DNA from: Planctomycetia bacterium
GTDB taxonomy: Bacteria; Planctomycetota; GCA-002687715
Direction of reading: 5' to 3'
DNA length: 39,582 nt
NCBI GenBank assembly: GCA_005790545.1
Contig: SXUL01000014.1
Span: forward strand, 1-39,582
The position numbers and the translations under genes were made by a program. Positions 32,601 through 39,582 of the stretch are shown one piece after another. The notes beneath the pieces are model-generated. The model saw only the letters and a list, made by a program, of their open reading frames with translations, had not been told where the DNA came from and searched no databases. Position 1 is the first letter of the stretch, and each line of letters starts with the position of its first letter.

Positions 32601-35127
32601 CCCGATTCTGCCCGCACTTCTCGCAGCGCCCGATCTGGGCATCGCGCTGCCGGCACTCGATGGTGCAGGATTCACCGGCACAGGTCCCTTCCGTCTCGTG
32701 GATCGCAACGAACGGAGTGCGCTGTTCATGCGTTGGGATGGCTACTGGAACGAGGTGCGTCCCCCGCTCGAATCGCTCCGCTTCCACTTCGGCTGCAGCA
32801 GCGACGTGATGACTCAGGGCCTGAAGCTCGGCTCGCTGGATCTCGTGCGGGAACTCGTGGCGCAGGATCTGCAGACACTTCTCACCCATCCGCGGCTTGG
32901 AGCGCGCACGCTTGAGTGCGCGGATCGCGCGCTCTACTTCATGGCGCTCCGGGCTTCCGGTGGCGTCCTCGCCAGCCCCGAACTGCGGCGCATCTTCCTG
33001 CTCGCCACGGACACCGAATCCGTGCGCGACACTGCGAGCCTCTCGAATCTCGTGCCTGCAGCGGGGCTGCTGCCGCCCGGTTTCCTTGGACACGACCCCA
33101 ACCGCCGCGTCACCGCGCAGGACCCGGCCCGTTGCCGCGACCAACTGCAGGAACTCGGACTGCGCGTTCCCGTGAAGCTCCGCGCTGCTGCGCATCCGTG
33201 GTGGCTGGATCAAGGGCTCGAAGTGCTGAAGCGCCTCATCCTCCGCTGGCGCGAGGCCGGCTTCGAGGTGACGGTCATCACGCGGGACATGCCGAGCTAC
33301 CTCGATGCGCTTGCACATCCCGAGCACCACGAGTTGGAACTGCGTCGCTGGATAGCGGACCACGACGACCCGGACACCTTCGCCAGCAGTCTGCTTCACT
33401 CCGGTCACGGGCTCCTGAGATCCCTCTTCGGAACCGCAGCCCTTGATGCGCTCATTGCCCGCGGTCGCACAGCCGAGGACCCGCAAGGCCGGGCTCGTGC
33501 CTACTCGCAGATCGAGGATCTCCTCGCACATGAGGCGTTCCTCGGGCCCTTGTTCCATGGCTCCACCATGCTGGTTTCCGGTCCTCTGGTACGCGGACTG
33601 CGTTTGCGCGGCTCCACCATCGACTACAGCGGCGCCTGGAAAGCGAAGGCGGGGACACCGGGCGCCAGTGTGCCAAGACGTTCGACACGCATCGTGGTGC
33701 CGCTCATGCAGCACATCAACGCGATACATCCCGCGCTTGCCAGCGGCATCGCGGCCCGCGAAATCCTGCCCTGTGTCTTCGAGACGCTCGCGCGCGTGCG
33801 CTGGGGCTCCTCCGTCAGGCCGCATCTTGCACGCACGCTCAGCACACGTGATGGCGGTCTCAGTTGGCGCATCGAGCTGCGTCCGGAAGTGCGCTTCCAT
33901 GACGGCCACGGACTCCGCGCCGTGGATGTCCGCGCAAGTTTCGAGTTCCTGCTCCGCAATGCCGGCCCCGGGCCCACTGTGCTGGATGTGGTGCGTGGCG
34001 CCGAGGATGTGCGGCGCCACCGGCGTCAGGAACTCTCCGGGCTCCGCATCGTGGATCAATTCTCGCTGGATATCACGCTCGAACGCCCCGTGCCCTTCTT
34101 TCCCACGATGCTCACGCATCCTGCCACGGCCATCCTCCCGGCCGCGGTCTTGGCGGAAGGGCGCCCCTTCCTTCCCATCGGCACCGGGCCGTTCCGCGTG
34201 CGCGTCTTCAATGCCGAGACCCTCGAGCTCGCAGCCAGCACCGGTTGGCGACGGCACGTGCCGCGCACGCAAGCGCTTGAATTCCGCTTCGGTGTGAAGC
34301 ACGCGGATGCGCTCGCCGGTTTCCGGAGCGGCGCTTACGGCACCATCGGCAATCTCAGTGCCAGCGAGGCGGATCAGCTGCGCGCCGACCCGCTGCTCGG
34401 CGCAGGGTTCCTCGAAGTGCCGGGACTCAACACCGTGTTCCTGCTCGCGAATGCGCGCAAGGGCGCGCTCGCGGATGTGCACGCGCGCCGCGCTCTGCTC
34501 CGGCTCTGTTCGCTGCCGGGTGTGCTCTCGCAAGCACTGCCACGCCGCATGGTGCGCGCGGCAGGCATCATTCCACCGGGGATGATCGGTGCCGCGGCCC
34601 GCGCCGTGCCCTCCACCGGTGAAATCGGCCCGGTGCCCGAGAGTCTGCTCACGAAGGAACTCTCCGTGCTGCTCGCGCCTCTGCCGGACGGCCAGCTGCG
34701 CGCCGTCGCGCAGCAGATCTTCTCCGCCGTCCGGGCGCAAGGCATCCGCGTCACCGTCACGGAAACGGCCCCCTCCGGCTTCTTCACTGCGCTGCGCGAA
34801 GCGAACGCGGATCTCGTCCTCGGGCGCTGGCTGGCCGAGTACCCCGACCCCGACAGTTTTGCGCAGGGACTTTTCCTCAAGCCCTTCGGGCTGCTGACGC
34901 AGTGGTTCGAGAATCCGGAAGTGCAACAGCTGCTCCTGGAAGCACGCAGCGAGCCCGATCCTCTCGCGCGTCAGGCGCTGTACGAGGAATTCGAGTCGGT
35001 CTTGCACCATGAAGCGCTCGTGCTGCCGCTCTACCACCGGCCGGTGCAGCGCTGCCTGCGCCCTGAGATCCAGGGTGGTGAACTTGCGCTCATCCCGCCC
35101 TACATCCCGTGGGAACGCCTCAGCTGA
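29623..35127 (+). CDS. Ser/Thr kinase + AAA-type NTPase + two SBP_bac_5 domains (fusion)
   Basis: 1834 aa. A TTG at 29614 and an ATG at 29659 are alternative starts; no strong ribosome site decides. The kinase (about 18-290) is complete: Gly loop GRGGMGVVY, Lys 51 in VAVKIV, HRDLKPGN with Asp 143, and DFGLA with Asp 165. An AAA_16-like NTPase (about 310-600) has a P-loop GDPGSGRSRL with Arg 347 in place of Lys, and a Walker B VVLQLEDLHTV. A helical region follows. Then come two extracellular-solute-binding family 5 domains. One is at about 868-1330 (ELTLRPGVRFHDGRPFTA, GTGPFRLVDRNE). The other is at about 1356-1834 (RIELRPEVRFHDGHGLRAVD, GTGPFRVRVFN, then a repeat of the lobe to LPLYHRPVQRC). 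No signal peptide or membrane helix is visible, so the ligand-binding domains should be cytosolic. It is 182 bp upstream of fliO on the same strand. Confidence 0.88.
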   Translation: MIERRGGFPPSTMLGRTLQGRYRIVSEVGRGGMGVVYAAKDLLLERDVAVKIVPRMSITPDAEDRILREARIVARMDHPGIVPVHDMGRDDEGVWFVMPLVPGTTLREHVKGGALALADVLSVAAQVAEAVAYCHAHGVLHRDLKPGNVLITREDPGILRARVMDFGLARAQGDEHITRTGLMIGTLAYLAPELVRGEQVDATSDIYALGVMLYECILGRPPFRGDQDAVLHRILHESPKSFTRSGLQLDHELETLVLSCLAKRKEDRPPEATTVAKGLRAALHRIADSEAGSEILSRPPPTPREAQGPGVFVGREREYSALSAALDAAAEGRAQIVILTGDPGSGRSRLVAEFGEQVRARGDSLLTAQFNGDALTGWTELVRALLDHHKDTPALKAALPQLMPQLQAALPALEGAPENAGKVANALPLPLPLPELLGRLIGLLPATVVLQLEDLHTVPWQTDTVTALYHRLQRRPVLMVISAVESGRDPEAPTSRLQRQLAGDTGLHQLRLGPLERDAYGLLVESFLGGPVDDSTFIENLWRSTDGNPLFTLEILKAQRDSSALVRNAAGHFVVGTTASPQELPLSVRHIVEQRLEGLAEPTREILRTAAVLGERFPLQTLTAALGHALDEAALEKLIERGLMQDAVRGGEDWLLVPSSVVRAVLSADMPLRRRRLIHQRAAEHLDQRVTDHDTTTLALVVEHAIEGQATALLFRRAESFARQELLAGHAASARRAAQALVTTAALHGDDVRRGNALLLLARAAAIEGDHTAAFEAARDCLRQPETLPTALRVEAEITRAEAAFALRNIDEADTAVARGAAALSQLAGDDSQTLRHRFERVAANLAILRGSASEALHPDAPEEAVVGGTLDIALATPGYSADPAESRMRDHTEMLACLHEPLFSSGPGGRPMPHLALGFAMNPDATRFELTLRPGVRFHDGRPFTAAAARESLLHALEHSVGWIRAGLDLLQQGNIEAPSDDKLVLQLAGPLPILPALLAAPDLGIALPALDGAGFTGTGPFRLVDRNERSALFMRWDGYWNEVRPPLESLRFHFGCSSDVMTQGLKLGSLDLVRELVAQDLQTLLTHPRLGARTLECADRALYFMALRASGGVLASPELRRIFLLATDTESVRDTASLSNLVPAAGLLPPGFLGHDPNRRVTAQDPARCRDQLQELGLRVPVKLRAAAHPWWLDQGLEVLKRLILRWREAGFEVTVITRDMPSYLDALAHPEHHELELRRWIADHDDPDTFASSLLHSGHGLLRSLFGTAALDALIARGRTAEDPQGRARAYSQIEDLLAHEAFLGPLFHGSTMLVSGPLVRGLRLRGSTIDYSGAWKAKAGTPGASVPRRSTRIVVPLMQHINAIHPALASGIAAREILPCVFETLARVRWGSSVRPHLARTLSTRDGGLSWRIELRPEVRFHDGHGLRAVDVRASFEFLLRNAGPGPTVLDVVRGAEDVRRHRRQELSGLRIVDQFSLDITLERPVPFFPTMLTHPATAILPAAVLAEGRPFLPIGTGPFRVRVFNAETLELAASTGWRRHVPRTQALEFRFGVKHADALAGFRSGAYGTIGNLSASEADQLRADPLLGAGFLEVPGLNTVFLLANARKGALADVHARRALLRLCSLPGVLSQALPRRMVRAAGIIPPGMIGAAARAVPSTGEIGPVPESLLTKELSVLLAPLPDGQLRAVAQQIFSAVRAQGIRVTVTETAPSGFFTALREANADLVLGRWLAEYPDPDSFAQGLFLKPFGLLTQWFENPEVQQLLLEARSEPDPLARQALYEEFESVLHHEALVLPLYHRPVQRCLRPEIQGGELALIPPYIPWERLS
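30901..30924 (+). repeat. Hexanucleotide CTGCCG x4 encoding (Leu-Pro)4
   Basis: Four perfect CTGCCG copies in frame in the NTPase domain of the kinase fusion give Leu-Pro-Leu-Pro-Leu-Pro-Leu-Pro. Copy-number change would insert or remove Leu-Pro pairs without a frameshift. Confidence 0.6.
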
Positions 35128-35356
35128 ACTGCCCGGCCACCGCGCAGAGCCGGCGGCGCATCCAGGCTGGAGCGGGGTGTCCAACGGCGCGGCAGTGCCT
35201 TTGGGCGGCGCCGTGAAATGAGACAGTGGCGGAGATCCCGACGGTGGAGCAACCGCAGCCGACCTCCGGCACCTCCGTCCCCGCGTTGAACTGACGCTTT
35301 TTGCGACAGTGCCCGGCGCACGTGGCTGTGGCCCGTTGATTGCGAAACGCGCGGGC

Positions 35357-36160
35357 ATGGACATGCCCTCTCTGCACAACAAGGTCGCCCGCCGCATTGC
35401 ATTCCGCGGCACCTTGCCGAAGCTCCTGCTCGGCTTCGGCATCATGGCCGTGCTGCTCTTCGTGCTCAGCAGCTTCGACTTCGGATCCTCCACGGGCCAG
35501 AGTGCTGGTGGCTCGGGCACGGCAAGCTCAACGCCCACCAATGCGAGCACCTCGGCGAACTCCGCGTCAGATGGCGCACCCGTCGAGGTCAGCGCCACGA
35601 AGAGGCCCTTCCCGAAGGCCGGCGCAAAGAAGGACAGTGCCGCACCTTCCACCAGCCCGCTGCAAGCACTCGTCATCGCCATCCTCATGCTGGGCGGCCT
35701 CGTGGCGGTGCTCTACTTCGCAGCGCGCTTCCTGAAGAAGGCCCGCCTCATTCCTGCGCGTCGCAACGAACGCCTGCAACTGGAAGACGTCCTCTCCCTT
35801 GGACCGAAGAAGTCCCTCCACGTCGTGCGCTTCGAGAACAGGACGCTGGTCCTCGCCTCGGCGGAGTCAGGTGTGCAGCTCATCGCCGACTACGCCGCTG
35901 ATGAACTCACCGGCAGTGCATTGACCAACGCCGCCGTCGAGACAACCAGCGTCGGCAGCATCGTCGAGCGCGCCAGCATGAGCGTGGAGGATGCGCCCCC
36001 CGCGCCTGCGGCCGCCACACCTGCGAAGCCACAGACGCGTGTCGCGCCGCGCGTGAGCAATCCGGCCACCGCAAGCGCTCAACTCTCCGGCGCAGAGCGC
36101 GTGCCCGCCGCATTCCGGCATCTGCTCCGTCGTGAACAGGGACTGGAGCTCGAAGCATGA
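35357..36160 (+). CDS. fliO: Flagellar biosynthetic protein FliO-like
   Basis: 267 aa. Two hydrophobic segments are visible: one near the N-terminus (LPKLLLGFGIMAVLLFVL) and one at about residues 115-140 (LQALVIAILMLGGLVAVLYFAARFL). The second is followed by the short conserved FliO/FliZ stretch LEDVLSLGPKKSLHVVRFENRTLVLA. Between them lies a Ser/Ala/Thr-rich linker. The C-terminal tail is Ala/Pro-rich. FliO is a poorly conserved assembly factor of the FliP-FliQ-FliR export gate, and the position directly before fliP supports the call. The start at 35357 or 35363 (two ATGs six bases apart) is uncertain. The 35128-35356 gap before it holds no gene or clear promoter that I can see. Confidence 0.85.
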   Translation: MDMPSLHNKVARRIAFRGTLPKLLLGFGIMAVLLFVLSSFDFGSSTGQSAGGSGTASSTPTNASTSANSASDGAPVEVSATKRPFPKAGAKKDSAAPSTSPLQALVIAILMLGGLVAVLYFAARFLKKARLIPARRNERLQLEDVLSLGPKKSLHVVRFENRTLVLASAESGVQLIADYAADELTGSALTNAAVETTSVGSIVERASMSVEDAPPAPAAATPAKPQTRVAPRVSNPATASAQLSGAERVPAAFRHLLRREQGLELEA

Positions 36161-36957
36161 GCCGCAAGCTGAAGACCCTCGCGCTCATCGCGCTCATCGC
36201 CGCGGGACTCGCCGCGCAGGAAACTCCGGCCACGGGTGATGCGCCCATCAGGGCACCCGAGGCCGCGATCAGTCCCATCATGCAAGCCGCGGACAGTCTC
36301 GCGAGCGGTGGCGACAATCTTGAAGACCTCTCGACCCCGGTGCAAATCGCACTCATCCTGACGGTGCTTGCGCTCGCGCCCGCGCTGCTCATGACGGTCA
36401 CGAGCTTCACGCGCATCATCATCGTGCTTTCGTTCGTGCGCCGCGCCTTGAGCGTGCCGGAACTGCCGCCGAACCAGGTCCTGCTCGGCCTCTCCTTCTT
36501 CCTCACGCTCGTGATCATGAACCCGGTCATGCAGGCCGTGAACGAGAAGGCCTTGCAGCCTTACCTCGCGAAGGAAATGAAACTCTCCGCAGCAGCGGAA
36601 ATCGGCGGCGCGGAACTCGGACGTTTCCTTGCCGCGCAGACGCGCGATGAAGATCTCCTGATGATGGTCGAACTCACGGCCACACCGGCGCCCGAGAGCG
36701 CGGAGGATCTTCCGCTGCGCGTGCTCATCCCCGCCTTTGCCCTTTCGGAATTGCGCACCGCCTTCCAGATGGGCTTCCTCGTCTACCTCCCCTTCCTCAT
36801 CGTCGATCTCGTGGTGGCCAGCGTCCTGCTCAGCATGGGCATGTTCATGCTGCCGCCCGTGATCATTTCCACGCCCTTCAAGATCCTGCTCTTCGTACTC
36901 GTCGATGGCTGGGATCTCGTGGTGCGCTCACTCTTCACCAGTTTCCAGGTCAGCTGA
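36157..36957 (+). CDS. fliP: Flagellar export-gate protein FliP
   Basis: 266 aa inner-membrane component of the type III export gate. A cleavable signal peptide (KLKTLALIALIAAGLAAQE) precedes the conserved body: QIALILTVLALAPALLMTVT with SFTRIIIVLSFVRRAL, PPNQVLLGLSFFLTLVIM, FLVYLPFLIVDLVVASVLLS and MGMFMLPPVIISTPFKILLFVLVDGW (given in pieces). The ATG overlaps the fliO stop as ATGA. The Gly/Ala-rich cytoplasmic stretch between helices 2 and 3 has the normal length. Confidence 0.95.
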   Translation: MSRKLKTLALIALIAAGLAAQETPATGDAPIRAPEAAISPIMQAADSLASGGDNLEDLSTPVQIALILTVLALAPALLMTVTSFTRIIIVLSFVRRALSVPELPPNQVLLGLSFFLTLVIMNPVMQAVNEKALQPYLAKEMKLSAAAEIGGAELGRFLAAQTRDEDLLMMVELTATPAPESAEDLPLRVLIPAFALSELRTAFQMGFLVYLPFLIVDLVVASVLLSMGMFMLPPVIISTPFKILLFVLVDGWDLVVRSLFTSFQVS

Positions 36958-36966
36958 GGTCACGCC

Positions 36967-37230
36967 ATGAACCCCGAATCCGTCGTGGGCATCGCCCGCG
37001 AAACCCTCTGGACGGCCATGCTGCTCGCAGCACCGGTCCTGCTCGTCGGCCTCGTCGTCGGCCTCGTGGTCGCCGTGCTGCAAGCTGTGACCAGCGTGCA
37101 GGAACAGACCCTCGCCCAGATCCCGAAGATGCTGGCGGTGGCGCTCACGCTCGTGCTGCTCATGCCGTGGATGATCGAGACCATTCTCGATTTCACGCGC
37201 AACACCTTCGGGCGCATGGGCTCGCTCTGA
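36967..37230 (+). CDS. fliQ: Flagellar export-gate protein FliQ
   Basis: 87 aa with two membrane helices (LWTAMLLAAPVLLVGLVVGLVVAVLQAVT, in pieces, and MLAVALTLVLLMPWMIETIL). The conserved turn VTSVQEQTLAQIPK between them is the FliQ signature. It is nine bases after the fliP stop, in the normal order. Confidence 0.95.
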   Translation: MNPESVVGIARETLWTAMLLAAPVLLVGLVVGLVVAVLQAVTSVQEQTLAQIPKMLAVALTLVLLMPWMIETILDFTRNTFGRMGSL

Positions 37231-37240
37231 CGCTCGCGGC

Positions 37241-38026
37241 ATGAACGCAGTCACCGACACCGACTCCCTCGAAATGCTGCTCGCGGCACCGCTCCTGCAC
37301 GTGCTGCGCGCACTCTCGATGATGTGGGTGCTGCCCATCTTCGGGCAGGGTGGTGGCGCGCGCTGGGTGAAGATCGGCATCGCGGGCGTGCTCGGATTCT
37401 CCGCCGCCAATGCCACCGGCATGACGGTGGCCGTGCCGCACGAGGTGATCCCCGCCGCGATCCTCGTCATCCGCGAAGTGCTCTTCGGGCTGCTGCTCGG
37501 ATTCAGCATGTCGCTCGTGTTCGAGGCCGTGAAGATCGCAGGCGGGCTCGTCTCCTCCGAGATGGGCTTGAGCATCGCTTCGCAACTCGATCCTCTCACC
37601 AAGGCGCAGCAGTCGCCGGTCGCCAATCTCTGGCAGTCCCTCGCCATGCTGCTCTTCTTCGGCGCCGGTGGCCACCGCATGGTGCTCGGCGCGCTGGTGC
37701 ATTCGTTCACGGCCGTGCCGCCGGGAACCTTCGCCATGAGCGAGGACCTCGCACTGGCTCTCGTCGATTTCACCAGCGCCATGATGGACGCGGCTTTCCG
37801 CATGGCGGGCCCCGTGCTGCTCATCCTCATGGTGGTGACGGCCTGCATTGCATTGCTCGCCAAGGTCGCACCCGCGCTGCACATGCTGGAAGCGAGTTAC
37901 CCCATCCGGCTCCTCGCGGGCTTCGGCCTCATGTACCTCTTCCTCCCGGATCTCGCGGACGCCTTCGGGCTCTTCCTCGATGACGCCGGCATGCGCGTCA
38001 TGACGCTGGCGGGAGGCGGCCACTGA
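37241..38026 (+). CDS. fliR: Flagellar export-gate protein FliR
   Basis: 261 aa with about six membrane helices. Conserved FliR stretches are LHVLRALSMMWVLPIFG, VIREVLFGLLLGFSMSLVFEA, GGLVSSEMGLSIASQLDP and MAGPVLLILMVVTACIALLAKVAP. FliR closes the export gate with FliP5 and FliQ4. The stop overlaps the flhB ATG by one base (TGATGG). Confidence 0.95.
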   Translation: MNAVTDTDSLEMLLAAPLLHVLRALSMMWVLPIFGQGGGARWVKIGIAGVLGFSAANATGMTVAVPHEVIPAAILVIREVLFGLLLGFSMSLVFEAVKIAGGLVSSEMGLSIASQLDPLTKAQQSPVANLWQSLAMLLFFGAGGHRMVLGALVHSFTAVPPGTFAMSEDLALALVDFTSAMMDAAFRMAGPVLLILMVVTACIALLAKVAPALHMLEASYPIRLLAGFGLMYLFLPDLADAFGLFLDDAGMRVMTLAGGGH

Positions 38027-39111
38027 TGGCGGACAGCTCACAGGAACGGACGGAGCAAGCGACCCTCAAGCGGATGGAAGACGCCGCGGAGAAGGGCCAG
38101 ATCGCCTACTCGAAGGAGCTGGGCGCCGCGCTGCTCTTGCTGCTCGTGCTCGCATTGCTCAGGAACGGTGGCTCCGAGGCTTCGGCCGCTTTGGAGCAAC
38201 TCTTCCAGCGCACCTTCAAGCTCACCAACTTCGCGGATGTCACACCTTCAGGGATCGCGAGCGTGCTCTCCGATCCCTTCTCGACACTCGTCACCGTCCT
38301 CACGCCCCTCCTCATCGCGGTGTTCGGCGCATCGCTTGCGGCGGGCTTCCTGCAGGCGGGGTTCAAGCTCTCCCTCGAACGCGTGCAGCCGGATTTCGCA
38401 CGCATCAACCCGCTCGCCGGATTCAGCAAGCTGTTCAGCACGCGCAGTTTCATGGCGGTGCTGCTCTCGCTCGCAAAGTGCGGTGTGCTGGTGGCCATCT
38501 GCTGGTCCACACTCGACACGCTCTTCGCCGACGCGCGCGCCGCAGGCCAGAGCGGTTTCGCCGCGCAGGCGCGTTTCGTCGCGGAAACGGCGCTGGATCT
38601 CGGGATCCGCACGGCGGCCTTCCTGCTCCTTCTCGCCGTGGGCGACTTCTTCTGGCAGCGCTTCCGCCACGCCAAGGACCTCATGATGACCCGCGAGGAA
38701 GTCAAGGAAGAACAGCGCCAGACAGATGGTGACCCCAAGGTCAAGGCCCGCATCCGCCAAGTGCAGCGCACCATGGCCCGGCAGCGCATGCTTGAAGACG
38801 TGAAGAAGGCGACGGTCGTGGTGCGCAATCCGACGCACTATGCCGTGGCTCTGCGCTACGAGAACGGCAAGGACTCCGCGCCGCGCGTCGTGGCCAAGGG
38901 CATGGACTTCATGGCCCTGAAGATCATCGCCGCCGCCGAGAAGGCGGGTGTGCCTGTGAAGAGCGAACCGCCGCTCGCGCGCCAACTCTGGCGCAGCGTG
39001 AAGGTCGGCCGCACCGTCCCAGAAGAACTCTTCCGCGCCGTGGCCAAGGTCTTGGCGTGGGTTTACAGAAAGCGCGGGGCCCGCCGCTCCGCCACCGGAG
39101 CGAACGCATGA
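38026..39111 (+). CDS. flhB: Flagellar export switch protein FlhB
   Basis: 361 aa. An N-terminal [24 protein letters not shown] precedes four membrane helices. The cytoplasmic domain carries the autocleavage site Asn-Pro-Thr-His at residues 268-271 ([15 protein letters not shown]). Cleavage between Asn and Pro switches export from rod/hook to filament substrates. The SWEETD stretch is [20 protein letters not shown]. The ending [16 protein letters not shown] is typical. The next gene, flhA, starts inside its stop (ATGA). Confidence 0.96.
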   Translation: MADSSQERTEQATLKRMEDAAEKGQIAYSKELGAALLLLLVLALLRNGGSEASAALEQLFQRTFKLTNFADVTPSGIASVLSDPFSTLVTVLTPLLIAVFGASLAAGFLQAGFKLSLERVQPDFARINPLAGFSKLFSTRSFMAVLLSLAKCGVLVAICWSTLDTLFADARAAGQSGFAAQARFVAETALDLGIRTAAFLLLLAVGDFFWQRFRHAKDLMMTREEVKEEQRQTDGDPKVKARIRQVQRTMARQRMLEDVKKATVVVRNPTHYAVALRYENGKDSAPRVVAKGMDFMALKIIAAAEKAGVPVKSEPPLARQLWRSVKVGRTVPEELFRAVAKVLAWVYRKRGARRSATGANA

Positions 39112-39582
39112 GCACCCAGAAAGGCGCCTTCGGCGCACTGCCCATCACGCGGCATGCAGACAAGATCCTTGCCTTCGGCATGATCGTGCTGCTGTTCGTG
39201 CTGCTGGTGCCGATGCCCCAGTTCCTCATGGACCTCGCGCTGTCCTTCAACATCGCGGCGTCGCTGATGGTGCTGCTGATGACGCTCACGCTGAAGCAGC
39301 CGCTCGAGTTCAGCACCTTTCCCTCGCTGCTCCTCTTCCTCACGCTCTTCAGGCTTTCGCTCAACGTCGCCAGTACGCGCCTCATTCTGATGAAGGGTCA
39401 GGCCGGCGGGGTCATCCAGGCCTTCGGCGATTTCGTCGTTGGCGGCAACCTCCTCATCGGTGTGGTGATCTTCGCCATCCTGATGGTCGTGCAGTTCATC
39501 GTGATCACGAAGGGCTCCAACCGCATTTCGGAAGTGGCCGCGCGCTTCACCTTGGATGCCATGCCCGGCAAGCAGATGGCGA
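39108..39582 (+). CDS. flhA: Flagellar export component FlhA, N-terminal part
   Basis: The ATG at 39108 overlaps the flhB stop. 158 codons remain open to the window edge. The visible part has the first membrane helices ([40 protein letters not shown]) and the family stretches [40 protein letters not shown] and [20 protein letters not shown] with PGKQMA. It is cut by the window edge, not broken. Confidence 0.97.
   Translation, partial: MSTQKGAFGALPITRHADKILAFGMIVLLFVLLVPMPQFLMDLALSFNIAASLMVLLMTLTLKQPLEFSTFPSLLLFLTLFRLSLNVASTRLILMKGQAGGVIQAFGDFVVGGNLLIGVVIFAILMVVQFIVITKGSNRISEVAARFTLDAMPGKQMA

Noticed and set aside
35300-35356. Possible sigma-54 promoter before fliO
   Set aside because: TGGC is followed by no GC dinucleotide at the required 10-base spacing from GG.
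32563-35688. 1041-aa minus-strand open frame antisense to the kinase fusion
   Set aside because: It mirrors the GC-rich kinase gene, has no recognisable domain, and the plus frame carries intact SBP_bac_5 motifs.

Overview
The window is about 39.6 kb of high-GC bacterial chromosome. It carries housekeeping genes, secreted or membrane proteins with small hydrophobic signal peptides, a 1.8-kaa Ser/Thr kinase fusion and a flagellar export cluster. This mix, with many TolB-like and carboxypeptidase-regulatory-like surface proteins, would fit a Planctomycetota-like or other deep-branching Gram-negative lineage. No marker here fixes the phylum, so the assignment is tentative.

Layout. 1-3029: a secreted beta-propeller-like protein (cut by the window edge), a small unknown protein, a Dus3-like tRNA-dihydrouridine synthase and the ribosome maturation factor RimP. 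3030-9738: an apparently acquired block. A 270-bp non-coding stretch with a palindrome and repeated half-sites leads into three tightly packed genes: a membrane-anchored TerB_N/TerB/TerB_C protein, a BrxD-type (DUF2791) ATPase and an Lhr/BrxHI-type DEAD/DEAH helicase. Hand counts of single 60-base lines gave about 52-53% GC here against about 67-70% in the flanks. This is the best candidate for a defence-type system. 9739-19677: an M50 membrane protease, delta-1-pyrroline-5-carboxylate dehydrogenase, a SPASM-like protein lacking a radical-SAM cluster motif, a PD40/TolB-like protein, a calcineurin-like phosphoesterase, a carboxypeptidase-regulatory-like membrane protein, a VOC protein, a glutaredoxin-like protein, a UbiE/MenG methyltransferase, a secreted M28 zinc peptidase and a degenerate receiver domain.

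19667-25188, minus strand: a sigma-70-family factor, a Gly-rich secreted peptide and a 499-aa surface protein form a second lower-GC block. It is followed by the flagellar switch genes fliM-fliN and a small membrane protein. A short-chain dehydrogenase lies upstream. 25302-29550: a topoisomerase IV-type pair (A subunit then B subunit, one base apart). 29623-35127: a protein kinase fused to an AAA-type NTPase and two tandem solute-binding (SBP_bac_5) domains, with no signal peptide or membrane segment. 35357-39582: the flagellar export-gate operon fliO-fliP-fliQ-fliR-flhB-flhA, with several start/stop overlaps; flhA runs off the end.

How the parts work together: the fliOPQR-flhBA products form the type III export apparatus, and FliM/FliN form the cytoplasmic switch/C-ring that docks with it. 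The TerB/ATPase/helicase genes look like one translationally coupled unit. The sigma factor, Gly-rich peptide and 499-aa protein look like one regulated envelope cassette. The giant kinase may sense a cytosolic ligand directly, in the manner of the SBP-domain regulator SgrR.
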